Shown here: positions 25,147 to 34,765 of the stretch, piece by piece
Numbering within the stretch: the stretch's first letter is position 1
Layout of the letters: the number at the start of each line of letters is the position of its first letter
Assembly: GCF_902706095.1 (NCBI RefSeq)
Contig: NZ_CACSJP010000011.1
Span: 1 to 64,000 of the forward strand
Reading direction: 5' to 3'
DNA length: 64,000 nucleotides
Source: Rhizobium sp. 18065
Lineage (GTDB): Bacteria > Pseudomonadota > Alphaproteobacteria > Rhizobiales > Rhizobiaceae
Translations under genes and position numbers: made by a program
Notes under the pieces: model-generated
The model's database searches: none
What the model was told of the DNA's origin: nothing
Seen by the model: the letters and a program-made list of their open reading frames with translations, nothing else

Positions 25147-25339
25147 TGCGGCTCATCATCGCGATTTTTTTGCCGTTCCTGTTATTTTCACGATCGGGCG
25201 TCCCATTGCCGGCATCATATGCCTTCTCCTTCAGGTGACGCTGATTGGCTGGCTTCCTGCGGCAATCTGGGCCGTCTACGCGCTCAGTCAGTTCAAGACG
25301 GATCGAAAGATCGACGCCGCGCTGCGCAATCGAAGCTGA
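25143..25339 (+). pseudogene. YqaE/Pmp3-family small membrane protein, one-base frameshift
   Basis: The frame from 25143 reads MMRLIIAIFLPFLLF and then goes out of frame. Restoring one T in the run at 25185-25188 gives FFTIGRPIAGIICLLLQVTL and IGWLPAAIWAVYALSQ to a stop at 25339, a typical two-helix YqaE/Pmp3 protein of about 65 residues. The family is linked to membrane potential and stress. The loss of one T from a homopolymer may be a real mutation or a sequencing error. Placement inside a virB cluster is unusual. Confidence 0.75.
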
Positions 25340-25419
25340 CGCGGTATCCAGATATCCCCAATGCATGTCCCTCTGCGTCACGTAGAAGCGGCCACGCTGC
25401 GGTTTTTGCTTGCGAAAAA

Positions 25420-25437
25420 TATTAATTATAACTAATT
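25420..25437. promoter_or_regulatory. Transfer-regulon operator, copy 7 (upstream of virB8)
   Basis: TATTAATTATAACTAATT, 16 of 18 matches, ending 32 bases before virB8. It implies an internal promoter driving virB8-virD4 separately from virB1-virB6. Confidence 0.7.
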
Positions 25438-25469
25438 TCTGCGTGCCAAATCACTGATGAGGACGATTC

Positions 25470-26186
25470 ATGGTCGATACCGTTGAGCCCGGCCCCAAAC
25501 CCGACCTTTCGCAATATTGGCAGGCCGGGGCCTCCTGGGAAGTCGAGCTTTATCGCAAGGAGCGCCGATCGAGAAAGATCGCGTGGGTCATTGCCGCCAT
25601 ATCGGGCGGCGTCGCGCTCGCAAGTCTTTCAGCTCTCAATCTGCTGCTGCCCTTGCACCAATTCGAGCCCTATGTCGTGTCGGTCGACAAGACCACAGGC
25701 TTTATCGAGATAGCCCGGGCGCTCAAGCCCGGCGATTTGGCACAGGACGAAGCTGTCACGACAGCCAACATTGTCCGATATCTGCGCGCCAGGGAGACAT
25801 ATAGTCCACGTGAGTTGAAGGACAACTATGATCTTGCGCAGCTCTATTCCACTGCCCAGGCATCTGCGGACCTTCGCCGGGAATTCGAACCCTCGAATCC
25901 GAAGTCGAAGGATAAGGTGCTGGGCCGCGACACGCGCATCAGCGTGACCGTAAAATCGCTTTCGTTTCTCAATAAGGCGACGGCGACCGTTCGTTTCTCG
26001 ACCGAGACCAGGCGAGAGAACACCATCCGCCGCGAGCATTGGGTGGCAGTCGTACGCTATCGTTACACCACCGCACCGCTCAAGAACGAGTACCGTTTCG
26101 ACAATCCGCTCGGCTTCCAGGTCGTCGAATATCGACGCGACCAGGAATCGCTGCCGGAAACTCTGCCTTTGGACGGGGCTGAGTGA
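25470..26186 (+). CDS. virB8: VirB8 inner-membrane assembly factor
   Basis: A 238-residue bitopic protein: a short cytoplasmic N-terminus, one membrane segment (IAWVIAAISGGVALASLSALNLLL, about residues 32-55) and a periplasmic NTF2-like domain with PLHQFEPYVVSVDKTTGFIE and VVRYRYTTAP. It nucleates assembly of the VirB9-VirB10 complex. The ribosome binding site is GAGGAC. It is the first gene of the downstream virB8-virD4 unit behind operator copy 7 and overlaps virB9 by TGATG. Confidence 0.93.
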   Translation: MVDTVEPGPKPDLSQYWQAGASWEVELYRKERRSRKIAWVIAAISGGVALASLSALNLLLPLHQFEPYVVSVDKTTGFIEIARALKPGDLAQDEAVTTANIVRYLRARETYSPRELKDNYDLAQLYSTAQASADLRREFEPSNPKSKDKVLGRDTRISVTVKSLSFLNKATATVRFSTETRRENTIRREHWVAVVRYRYTTAPLKNEYRFDNPLGFQVVEYRRDQESLPETLPLDGAE

Positions 26187-26986
26187 TGATGGAATTTCGA
26201 AAGTTCGTGATCGTCGCCGTTACCGCCATCGCGTTCGGTGGGACTGTCAATGCTGCCGATCCCCGCATTCGCTACATCACCTTCAACAACAATGCGGTGG
26301 TCACCGTGCCCGCCGGGCTTGGCGTATCGACGATGATCCAGCTTGGCAGCTCGGAAGTAATCGAAACGATTTCGGCCGGGGACACCGCTAGTTGGTCAAT
26401 CGTACCGAAGAAGGGATCGGGCATTCTGTTTGTGAAGCCGCTTCGCGAGAATGCGGAAACGAACGTGAATATCGTGACCAACCAGCGTGTATATTCGCTC
26501 CTTCTGAAAGGATCGGGTGCGGCGGATCTCAAGGCGGCATTCCAGGTCCGCTTCAGCTATCCCGATGAGGACGTCAATGCGCGATTGATGACGGCTGCCG
26601 AAGAAAGCGCCAAGGATCCTTTGCTGAAGGGACTTGATCCGAGCAGACTGAACTACGAGTACGTTTTCCGTGGCGATAATAGTCTGAAGCCGCGCGTCGC
26701 TTTCGACGATGGCACGCACATGTATCTGGAATTTCCTGACGAAATCCCCGCGATATTTGTCGTGGAAGACAAACGCCAGGAGTCACTCGTCAATTTTCGG
26801 ACCCAAGGGAAATATGTCGTTGTGGACAAGGTCGCCGCACAGTTCACCTTGCGGACAGGCGACAAATGGCTGTGCCTTTACAATCGCCAGGCCGGTCGTC
26901 GGTCTTTTGATCTTATAGAGGACTTCTACGGTCCGAAACGGGTTGGACAGGACAATGCTGTCAGCCCCCATAAGGATGGCAGGTGA
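26186..26986 (+). CDS. virB9: VirB9 outer-membrane core complex protein
   Basis: A 266-residue periplasmic protein with a signal peptide (KFVIVAVTAIAFGGTVNA). The N-terminal domain has DPRIRYITFNNNAVVTVP and the VirB9-type GDTASWSIVPKKGSGILFVKP; the C-terminal domain has LNYEYVFRG and a DDGTHMYLEFP motif. It forms the outer-membrane ring with VirB7 and VirB10. The start overlaps the virB8 stop; a GTG three bases earlier is also possible. Confidence 0.93.
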   Translation: MMEFRKFVIVAVTAIAFGGTVNAADPRIRYITFNNNAVVTVPAGLGVSTMIQLGSSEVIETISAGDTASWSIVPKKGSGILFVKPLRENAETNVNIVTNQRVYSLLLKGSGAADLKAAFQVRFSYPDEDVNARLMTAAEESAKDPLLKGLDPSRLNYEYVFRGDNSLKPRVAFDDGTHMYLEFPDEIPAIFVVEDKRQESLVNFRTQGKYVVVDKVAAQFTLRTGDKWLCLYNRQAGRRSFDLIEDFYGPKRVGQDNAVSPHKDGR

Positions 26987-28413
26987 TGAGCCAGATTGAC
27001 TTCGACCGCCTCGACAACGAGAGCTCCGTGGCGAGCCGGCATGCCGGCAAGATGGGACGCCTTGCCTTGCCGCTGCTGCTCGTCGCGGGTGCAGGGGTTC
27101 TGGCATATGTGAACTGGCCGTCCAGTTCCACGGATCTGAAAATGACCGATGGCACGGCGGAAACATTCGAGACGAGCAAGGAAACGATATCCGATTTCCC
27201 TGAAAGCCGACCGAAAGAGGCGGCAGATCCCAATCTTGTGAAGATTCCGCTGGTGGAGGAAAAGACGCCCGCCGCCGCGTCAGATGTCGATATGAAGGTC
27301 GATCCGGGCGTCGATCTCGAAAAACAGCGGGCATTGCTGGAAGCCCAGTTGCGCGCCGAAGAAGAACGGCGGCGGCAGGAAGAGGCGCGACGCTTGTCGG
27401 AAGAGGCGGCACGTCGGGCGCAGGAAGACGCCAAGCGGCGCGAAGCGGAGGAAAAGGCACGTTGGGAGCGGTTGCGCTCCGAACAAATCATCATGGATGG
27501 CACGACAAGACAGTCTTTGTCGGATTCGTCGCAGGACGTGACCGTTGCCGATGACGGCCAACTGATTCAAGTCCCCGGCGCAGAATCAGACGCCAACAAG
27601 GCATTTCTTGCTCAATCCGAAAAGATGACGGCAGGAATCGTCAAGGCGACCAAGTTCACCCGCACCGACGCCTTGGTGCCGCAAGGGACGCTCATCCGCG
27701 GCTTTCTTGAAACCGCCGTCAACACCGATCTTCCCGGCATGGTCAGAGCGGTGGTTCGCGAGGATGTCCGCTCTCTCGATGGTCAGCGGATCCTTATTCC
27801 CAAGGGCTCGCGTCTGGTCGGCGAATACAAGTCCGGCCTCGCGCGCGGTCAAAAACGCGTGTTCGTCGTGTGGTCGCGGGTCATCCGCTCCGATGGTCTT
27901 TCTGTCGAAATTGCTTCACCGGGAGCTGACCGGCTCGGCCGCGCCGGCATGGACGGTATCGTCGACACACATTTCTGGGAGCGCTTCGGCTCGGCCATCA
28001 TGCTGTCGGTCATCGGCGGAGCCGCCGAATATGTGGCTTCGCTCGGTCAGGCCGATACGGCTACGAGCGCCCAGTCGGTTTCGACGACCGACCCGGTCAC
28101 TGGCATCACCACAACGATAACCACCCAACCAAGTCGAAGTGCGTCCGAGGCTCGCGCCATTGCGGCGGAACGCTCATCTTCGATCCTACAGGACATCGCC
28201 AACGAAGCCTTCAAGGATAGCTCGAAGATTCCACCGACGATCTATATCGCCCAAGGCGAACCGATGATCGTTTTCCTTCGACGCGATCTGGACTTCTCCG
28301 CTTTTTACGCCGACCCGGTTCGACAGGAAATGAAACGGCTGAAGAACGGCGGCCAGGTACGACGCGAGATCGACCCGACGCCATATTATCCCGAAGCACC
28401 GGTCTACAAATGA
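26986..28413 (+). CDS. virB10: VirB10 envelope-spanning energy transducer
   Basis: About 475 residues. A cytoplasmic N-terminus, one membrane segment (LALPLLLVAGAGVLAYVNW), a long Pro/Glu/Arg-rich coiled region (ALLEAQLRAEEERRRQEEARR) and a C-terminal TrbI-type beta domain: AGIVKATKFTRTDALVPQGTL, IRGFLETAVNTDLPG, GSRLVGEYKSG and GEPMIVFLRRDLDFS. It links both membranes and senses ATP use by VirB11/VirD4. It overlaps virB9 (TGATG) and virB11 (ATGA). Confidence 0.93.
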   Translation: MSQIDFDRLDNESSVASRHAGKMGRLALPLLLVAGAGVLAYVNWPSSSTDLKMTDGTAETFETSKETISDFPESRPKEAADPNLVKIPLVEEKTPAAASDVDMKVDPGVDLEKQRALLEAQLRAEEERRRQEEARRLSEEAARRAQEDAKRREAEEKARWERLRSEQIIMDGTTRQSLSDSSQDVTVADDGQLIQVPGAESDANKAFLAQSEKMTAGIVKATKFTRTDALVPQGTLIRGFLETAVNTDLPGMVRAVVREDVRSLDGQRILIPKGSRLVGEYKSGLARGQKRVFVVWSRVIRSDGLSVEIASPGADRLGRAGMDGIVDTHFWERFGSAIMLSVIGGAAEYVASLGQADTATSAQSVSTTDPVTGITTTITTQPSRSASEARAIAAERSSSILQDIANEAFKDSSKIPPTIYIAQGEPMIVFLRRDLDFSAFYADPVRQEMKRLKNGGQVRREIDPTPYYPEAPVYK

Positions 28414-29414
28414 GCAGTCGTCCATTTCCATTCCTGGAAAAGGCGCTGGAACGACTTCGACCGTTCCTGAACGACGGCAAAGTCTCCGAGATTTCCGTCA
28501 ATAAGCCGGGGCACGTTTTCGTTGAACGGATCGGTTCGGGAAGCATGGAGCGTGTCGACGACGAGCGCCTCACGGCGGAGTGGATCCGCAATCTCAGTGA
28601 GCGCGTTGCCGGCGCCAGCAATCAGGTCGTCAACGACGAGAAACCCATCCTGTCGGCCTCTCTTCCGTCTGGCGAACGGTTTCAATGCGTGCTTCCGCCC
28701 GCCGCCCCCGACGGCGGTTCAATCTCCATCCGCAAACAGGTCATCCACGACGTCGACCTCGCGGCATACAAAGCGGAAGGGGCATTTTCCGAAACCCGAT
28801 CGGGTCGCCGGCTAGCGCTGAACCCGGCCGAGGATGAGCTGTCGGCAATGATAGGGGAGGGGCTCGACGTCCTTTCCTTTCTCAGGCACGCGGTACAATC
28901 GCGTATTTCGATCCTCGTCTCCGGGGGTACTTCGACAGGCAAGACCACATTTTTGAATGCCTTGCTCAAGGAGATACCGGAGCAGGAGCGCATCATCACG
29001 ATTGAGGATACGCGCGAACTCAAGCCGATGACGCACAATACCGTGGCGCTGCTTGCCTCCAAAGGAGATCAGGGCAGGGCCAAGGTCAGCGCGCAGGATC
29101 TGCTGGAGGCCTCGCTTCGTATGCGCCCGGACAGATTGCTTCTCGGCGAGCTTCGCGGCGCGGAAGCCTTCTCCTTTCTGCAGGCCATCAATACTGGTCA
29201 CCCGGGATCGTTGACCACCGTTCACGCCAACTCGGCTCGTTCTGCCTACGAGCGGCTTGCGCTGATGGTGATGCAAAGCGGTGTGTCCTTGGGAAAGCAT
29301 GAGATTATCGACTACCTCAAGGAGGTCATCCCGATCGTCGTGCAGCTCGCCCGCGCGACCGATGGTCGGCGGGTGGTTTCCGAAATTGTGTTCACGAAGG
29401 GAGACGACCTATGA
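28410..29414 (+). CDS. virB11: VirB11 traffic ATPase
   Basis: A 334-residue hexameric AAA-like ATPase of the PulE/VirB11 family. Walker A GGTSTGKTT is near residue 172, the Asp box is RIITIEDTREL, Walker B is PDRLLLGELRGAEAF, and the His box is TGHPGSLTTVHANS. It switches the channel between pilus assembly and substrate export. It overlaps virB10 and virD4 by ATGA. No anomalies. Confidence 0.95.
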   Translation: MSSRPFPFLEKALERLRPFLNDGKVSEISVNKPGHVFVERIGSGSMERVDDERLTAEWIRNLSERVAGASNQVVNDEKPILSASLPSGERFQCVLPPAAPDGGSISIRKQVIHDVDLAAYKAEGAFSETRSGRRLALNPAEDELSAMIGEGLDVLSFLRHAVQSRISILVSGGTSTGKTTFLNALLKEIPEQERIITIEDTRELKPMTHNTVALLASKGDQGRAKVSAQDLLEASLRMRPDRLLLGELRGAEAFSFLQAINTGHPGSLTTVHANSARSAYERLALMVMQSGVSLGKHEIIDYLKEVIPIVVQLARATDGRRVVSEIVFTKGDDL

Positions 29415-31591
29415 AGGCGGCGTTGATGGTGTTCGGCATCGCGGTCGCGATCGCGATGGGCCTGCTGGTCGCGTCACTTGCCTATGCCGGAACTTATTAT
29501 GCATTCGACGGATCATTTTTCATGTTCCAGGCGCTGCAGGGCGATCTTCTCGCTTCTTATAAGATGGCCAGGCTCGATGTGTCGGCAAAGCAGTGGCTCC
29601 GCCCAGGCATTGCCGCTGGTGCTGGTGTTATCGCCGCTTTTGGCGTTCTCCTCACGGCACTGACCGGCAAGAAGAGATCGACCGACGCCCGCTTTCTCAA
29701 TCCGTTGGAGGCGAGAGCCCTGGGTCTGGCCAAGCCGGGCGGTGTCTTTGTCGGCCGGATCGGCGGTAGTCTGATGAAAGTCCCCGGAGGCTTTACCCAG
29801 CGGGGATCCGGCAAACGGAAATGGTTCAAGCCTCAGTTGTTGGGTGGAAAAAAGCTCTGGATCGATGGCGACGATGTCGGCGGGTTCGTCATCGGCCCGC
29901 CGCGTTCGGGCAAGGGCGCGTCCCTCATCGTGCCGAACTGCTTGCTTTGGCCGGATAGTATCGTCGTTCTCGACATGCGCGGTGAAACCTATGAGGCGAC
30001 GGCTGGCCACAGGTCTTCCTTTTCCCGGGTTCTGCGCTTTTCTCCGGCCGATGAGGCGGGCGACACAGAATGCTATAATCCGCTGGATTTTGTGGCGATC
30101 GATGCGGATCAGCGCGATATCGACATCAACTCTATCGCCACCGCCCTGCTGCCGACTCCCAAGGGCGACAGCTACTGGATCGCCGACGCGCGGGCGCTGT
30201 TTGCAGGCGTGACATCCTGGGTCCTGGAAAATCCCGATATCGATGACGCCGACCGCAATCTTGGCACAGTTTTGAATGTCGTCGAAGGCGGAGACAAGCC
30301 GCTGCGGTCCTGGCTGACCGAGGTCGCCAATCCTGAAGTGCGGGCGGCATGGATAAGCTCCTTTACCTATACGACTATCGCGCGTTTCGCGGTCATGGCC
30401 GACAAGCAGTTTGACGGGATTTACGGCACACTCGCCGCGGCCGTTAGGCCTTTCAAGAACAATCGGATCTTGCGGGCCACCAGCAAATCGACCTTCGATA
30501 TCCGCGCCATGCGTCGCGAAAACCTGAGCCTGTATCTGGATTTCCGGATCCAGCAGATCGCCTCCATCGGGCCGATCTTCAACGTGCTTATGCTGCAGTT
30601 CATGGACTACATGTCGCGTAACATGATGAAGCGCGGCGAACGACGCGTGCTCGTCCTGCTGGACGAGTTTCAGAATCTTGGAAAACTCGAGAACGCCCTC
30701 ACGGTCGCCACAGTGCTTGGTGGATACGGCATTCCATGCTGGTTTTTTGTTCAATCATTGCGATCGATTGACAATGTCTATACCCGTGAGGGACGGCAGA
30801 CATTGGTCAACAGCGCGCGCGCTCAGATATTCCTCGGCGCGCAGGATCCGGAGGATCAGCGTTACGTCTCGCAGTTGCTCGGCGACCGAAAGGAAATCAC
30901 CGTCGACAAGGCGGTTTCGATCGGGGTCACCTTGTTTGATCGAAAAGGCGCAACCATGTCTCACCGGACGGCTATGCGGCCATTGATGCGGCCGGACGAA
31001 CTCGGGTCGATGGACGAGACGCGATGCATCATCAAACTGAGGAACCAGCAGCCCATTCTGGGGGTGCGAAACTTCTACTACGCCGATAAGACACTCGCCA
31101 AGCTCGCCTGGCGGCCGATGCAATCGCGTGTGCGTCCGTCCGCGGTCGCCATGGAGCAGGAGCGTGGTGGCGAGACCATCGAACTGATCAGCACGGACAC
31201 AGCGCCGATCACGCGGAATGTGCGAAGCAATACTGTCGTGCCAGGTGCACGTTTCAGGTCGGCATTGCCGGTGACGCCACAAGTGGAAAATCACGCCGAA
31301 GCGGTGGAAAGCGCCGTTCCCGCCCGTCCGACCGCAGACGATGCAGCGGGACAAGAAGGCCCAACCATGCCTTCAAAGCCGAGAAAGAAGCGTTCGCCTC
31401 CACGGGCAAAAAAAGAGACAAAAACCAAGGTTCCGGATTTCAAGGCTGCGGTCCGTCGAACCGCTGATATGCGGGCGCAAGCAGAGGCCTCGTTATCAAA
31501 GATACGGGCTGTTTTTGAAGCTGAAGCTCGCAAGAGCGAGGTCGTCGAGGAAACCGGGCGTGAGGTGTTGGCAGCGTTCGCAGAGAGTTGA
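29411..31591 (+). CDS. virD4: VirD4 coupling protein (type IV coupling ATPase)
   Basis: A 726-residue coupling protein that recruits the relaxase-DNA complex to the VirB channel. Two N-terminal membrane segments (about residues 8-28 and 58-78) precede a cytoplasmic ATPase with Walker A IGPPRSGKGAS near residue 161 and Walker B VLVLLDEFQNLGK near residue 417. The C-terminal tail after about residue 600 is Arg/Lys- and Ala-rich and poorly conserved, typical of the substrate-specific part. It is the last gene of the virB8-virD4 unit. Confidence 0.94.
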   Translation: MKAALMVFGIAVAIAMGLLVASLAYAGTYYAFDGSFFMFQALQGDLLASYKMARLDVSAKQWLRPGIAAGAGVIAAFGVLLTALTGKKRSTDARFLNPLEARALGLAKPGGVFVGRIGGSLMKVPGGFTQRGSGKRKWFKPQLLGGKKLWIDGDDVGGFVIGPPRSGKGASLIVPNCLLWPDSIVVLDMRGETYEATAGHRSSFSRVLRFSPADEAGDTECYNPLDFVAIDADQRDIDINSIATALLPTPKGDSYWIADARALFAGVTSWVLENPDIDDADRNLGTVLNVVEGGDKPLRSWLTEVANPEVRAAWISSFTYTTIARFAVMADKQFDGIYGTLAAAVRPFKNNRILRATSKSTFDIRAMRRENLSLYLDFRIQQIASIGPIFNVLMLQFMDYMSRNMMKRGERRVLVLLDEFQNLGKLENALTVATVLGGYGIPCWFFVQSLRSIDNVYTREGRQTLVNSARAQIFLGAQDPEDQRYVSQLLGDRKEITVDKAVSIGVTLFDRKGATMSHRTAMRPLMRPDELGSMDETRCIIKLRNQQPILGVRNFYYADKTLAKLAWRPMQSRVRPSAVAMEQERGGETIELISTDTAPITRNVRSNTVVPGARFRSALPVTPQVENHAEAVESAVPARPTADDAAGQEGPTMPSKPRKKRSPPRAKKETKTKVPDFKAAVRRTADMRAQAEASLSKIRAVFEAEARKSEVVEETGREVLAAFAES

Positions 31592-31725
31592 ACCTGCCCA
31601 TACGCTTGACCTTACAGGCGAGGCTGATTCAGATCCGAATCGACAAATTCGAGGTAGCGAACACGATGAGCTCGGGCGGGCACGCCAGAATTCCTGACAT
31701 GCCCGCTTCGCCAATATCGCTTTCG

Positions 31726-33597
31726 TTACGCGGCTCTTGCGATTGCGGGCGCATTGCGCCGGTCAGCGGCCGTGCGGCTCGCCGCGACGGAACCGGGCTC
31801 CCTCCTGGCGGCGCGCCTGTTCAGCTGAAAACGTCTGACGAGATCAGCGAGTGTGGCTGCGCCCGCAGCCAGCGCATTGCTGATAGCTGTCGTATGATTG
31901 ACCATTGAGGCATTGTGTTGCGTCATCTGATCGAGATCGTTCACAGCCGATGTGATTTCCTGCAGGCCCGACGACTGCTCTGTTGATGCCGTAGCGATCG
32001 CGTCGACGTTCTCGTCGATGGATCTCACAAAGCTCTGGATTTCATTGAGGGCTCGGCCTGTCTCTCCGACAAGCCTGACACCTTCGCTGACTTCCGTGCC
32101 GGAATGGGTGATGAGCTGCTTAATCTCGCGTGCCGCCGTCGCCGAGCGCTGCGCAAGTTCGCGGACTTCCATTGCCACCACAGCAAAACCCTTGCCGGCA
32201 TCTCCTGCACGCGCTGCCTCGACGCCGGCGTTGAGAGCAAGAAGGTTCGTCTGGAAGGCAATCTGGTCGATGACGCCGATGATCTGATTGATCTGGCTTG
32301 AAGCATTCTCGATCCGCTGCATCGCCGATATGGTTTCACCGACGATCCCGGCCGAAGCGCTGGCGGACGCGCGGGCGCTTTGAACGAGACGGCGCGTTTC
32401 ATGCGTCCGCTCGCTGGACGACTGGACCGTTGCGGCGATTTGAACGAGGGCTGCGGATGTCTGTTCGAGGGCAGCTGCCTGCTGCTCGGTGCGCTGGGCC
32501 AAACTGTTCGAGGTCTGTTTCATTTCCTGGCTCTTCTCGTCCAGGCGTTGAGTTTCTTCCAAGACGAGTGAAAGCGTTTCCTGAAAAGTCGCGATCGAGC
32601 GGTTGAAATCCTGTCTCAAATCGTCGAGCCGTCCGTCGAATGGCTCGTCCAGCGTCATCCTGATATTGCATTGCGAAAGGCGTTCAAGCCCTGCGCCGAG
32701 GCCCTCGATTGCTCTTTGAAGGCTTCTGGCGTCAGTTTCAGCAAGCAGCTGGCGTTCGCGCGACTGGGCATCGTTGAGATCCCGTGCCTCGCCGATATCC
32801 AGCTGTAGCTGGCGGTTTTCCTTCGCCGAACTCTGGAAAACGAGCAGAGCCTTGGCCATCGCGCCAATTTCGTCCGACCGATCGCCATAGGGAATGTGTG
32901 ATGAGAGATTTCCGCCTGCCATTTCCGTCATCAGATTGGTCATGCGAACCACGGGTGAAATTGCGCGGCGCTTCAACATAAAAAGGCCAGCCAGGAAAAG
33001 AAGGCATGACGCCAGGCTCCCACCCAGAGCGAATATCTTGCCGGACGAGATCTCCGACGACGCGGCACTTTCGCGTTCTCCCATGTAGATGGTCACAGAA
33101 GACACCAATTCGACAACGGCCTCACGATGAATATGAAAGTCGCGATTCAATGACGCCATCGCCAGTTCCATCGCTGCACGATCCTTCACGCGCGCCGCTG
33201 GAAGAAATTTCAGGTCGAAGTCCTCCCAGTAGGCATCTGCTTTGCCAAGCACGTCCTGTTCCAGCTTCCTGCGGATCTCGTTGGGGATGACGCGTGTTTT
33301 CCAGTAATTGCGCCGCTCGGCATAGGCGGTGCGAAGAACACTGATCTGGCTCAAATTGTCGTCGATCAATGCTGGCGCCAGCGTCGCCTCATTGGCGAGC
33401 ATATAGCTTTCGACCAGGAAAAGCGGAGGCGGGAGAACATCCGCAACGATATCTTTCCCATCGACGATTTCAGTATAGAGAGGACCGTTCACAGCAACTT
33501 TGTCGAGAATAAAGGTCTGAAAGCCCACCGACGCCAAGAGACCCATGGTAACGATAGCGCCAAATACGATCATAAGTTGGGAGATCTTCAATCTCAT
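31726..33597 (-). CDS. Methyl-accepting chemotaxis protein
   Basis: A 623-residue transmembrane chemoreceptor. The first membrane segment is LMIVFGAIVTMGLLASVGF, followed by a periplasmic four-helix-type sensor, a second segment (IFALGGSLASCLLFLAGLFML), HAMP, and a cytoplasmic signalling domain with the conserved hairpin tip QIAFQTNLLALNAGVEAARA. The start at 33597 has GAGGATC upstream; the frame is open to 33807 but that part is hydrophilic. It lies just past virD4 in the opposite direction. The ligand is unknown; it lets the plasmid modify host chemotaxis. Confidence 0.9.
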   Translation of the reverse strand: MRLKISQLMIVFGAIVTMGLLASVGFQTFILDKVAVNGPLYTEIVDGKDIVADVLPPPLFLVESYMLANEATLAPALIDDNLSQISVLRTAYAERRNYWKTRVIPNEIRRKLEQDVLGKADAYWEDFDLKFLPAARVKDRAAMELAMASLNRDFHIHREAVVELVSSVTIYMGERESAASSEISSGKIFALGGSLASCLLFLAGLFMLKRRAISPVVRMTNLMTEMAGGNLSSHIPYGDRSDEIGAMAKALLVFQSSAKENRQLQLDIGEARDLNDAQSRERQLLAETDARSLQRAIEGLGAGLERLSQCNIRMTLDEPFDGRLDDLRQDFNRSIATFQETLSLVLEETQRLDEKSQEMKQTSNSLAQRTEQQAAALEQTSAALVQIAATVQSSSERTHETRRLVQSARASASASAGIVGETISAMQRIENASSQINQIIGVIDQIAFQTNLLALNAGVEAARAGDAGKGFAVVAMEVRELAQRSATAAREIKQLITHSGTEVSEGVRLVGETGRALNEIQSFVRSIDENVDAIATASTEQSSGLQEITSAVNDLDQMTQHNASMVNHTTAISNALAAGAATLADLVRRFQLNRRAARREPGSVAASRTAADRRNAPAIARAA

Positions 33598-33799
33598 GTG
33601 ATCCTCGATATGCTTACACGAACAAATTGGTAAACACACGTTAGGTTCTTTGTATGAAAAATGGGTAAAACGTGTTTGAAATCTGAGAACATCGGCAGAG
33701 AAAAATCGCTCGGAATCGATCAATGCCGTGAATCCCAGGGTGTTCTTCGATTCATAATTGTCGTTGGACGATTGGTCGATTTTGCCCGAATCTTCGGAC

Positions 33800-34141
33800 A
33801 TGGGCACCCACAGCTATCATATCCATGTCGAACGCGTTGATCCGGAAAGAAGGATCGCCCGCTATTACGAGCTGGCAATAGAGCCATCGATACATGGAAT
33901 GTCCCTGCTGGTGAGAAGATGGGGTGGGATCGGGACGATCGGACATGTCCGCGTTCATCATTTCGACACCGAAAAGCAAGCCTTGCGACTGTTCCTTGAG
34001 CTACTCAAAGAAAAACGTGGCCGCGGATATAAGCCCCGGCACGTGAACCCGCTCAGTTCCAGGGAACCATGGACTTTGAGAAGTCGATCGCTTGATGCGG
34101 CCGGGAACGGCCAACCTGTGCATGCGAATGCCGACGGCTGA
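33800..34141 (+). CDS. WGR-domain protein
   Basis: A 113-residue protein with a WGR domain: ARYYELAIEPSIHGMSLLVRRWGGIGTIG, then HFDTEKQALRLFLELLKEKRGRGY. WGR domains bind nucleic acids and occur in PARPs and in small free-standing bacterial proteins of unknown role. The start at 33800 is chosen because the WGR sequence begins soon after it; the ribosome binding site is weak. The gene diverges from the chemoreceptor gene. Confidence 0.78.
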   Translation: MGTHSYHIHVERVDPERRIARYYELAIEPSIHGMSLLVRRWGGIGTIGHVRVHHFDTEKQALRLFLELLKEKRGRGYKPRHVNPLSSREPWTLRSRSLDAAGNGQPVHANADG

Positions 34142-34274
34142 TCGACGACAAGCTTAAACGACATTCTCGGCACGAACTGGCTCAGTCCGAGGCGAAAATT
34201 GCGCCGCTCCTAATATAATCACAATCTAATGCTCATCTGAGGGGATCACCGAGGCTTACCCAACGACCGGAAAA

Positions 34275-34607
34275 ATGCGAATCAGATTGAAACTTCAAGA
34301 TAATCCGCAGCACCTGGCGTTGGCGGCAGATCTCGTCAGGTGTTTGGCAAATCCCTATCGCTTGCGGATTGTCGAGAAGATCTGGAGGAAAGAGGCTTCA
34401 GTCGGTGAGCTTTCCAGTTCCCTATCGCTTAGCCAGTCCGCGCTCTCCCAGCATCTGGCGATCCTGCGGGCGTCGAATATCGTCAGCACCCGTCGCCATA
34501 TGCAGACGATTTACTACACTCTTTCATCGCCGGCAGCCGTTGAAGTGCTGGAGGCGCTGCAAGATATTTTCAGCGAAGAGCGAGCCGCCGAGCGCACGGA
34601 TTTTTGA
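34275..34607 (+). CDS. ArsR-family winged-helix regulator
   Basis: A 110-residue regulator with the ArsR/SmtB fold: LVRCLANPYRLRIVEKIWRKE, ASVGELSSSLSLSQSALSQHLAILRASNIVSTRR and QTIYYTLSSPAAVEVLEAL. The ELCVC metal-binding loop of metal sensors is absent (the position reads SLSLSQ), so it probably senses something other than metal, as BigR and redox-type members do. It precedes the GGDEF-EAL gene by 158 bases on the same strand; whether it controls it is unknown. Confidence 0.82.
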   Translation: MRIRLKLQDNPQHLALAADLVRCLANPYRLRIVEKIWRKEASVGELSSSLSLSQSALSQHLAILRASNIVSTRRHMQTIYYTLSSPAAVEVLEALQDIFSEERAAERTDF

Positions 34608-34765
34608 TCCCGGTCAATTCGGAACACCGAGTATAATGTCATCGGTCGGTAAGGTTTCCTTTAATTAAGCCGTCCAATATATAGGAAGGAACCTCATCGC
34701 AGAATGAGCCTGCGAAATCGGCCGAATGACACGGCAAGAAACATTTGTCGGAGTGTCCAGAGCCA

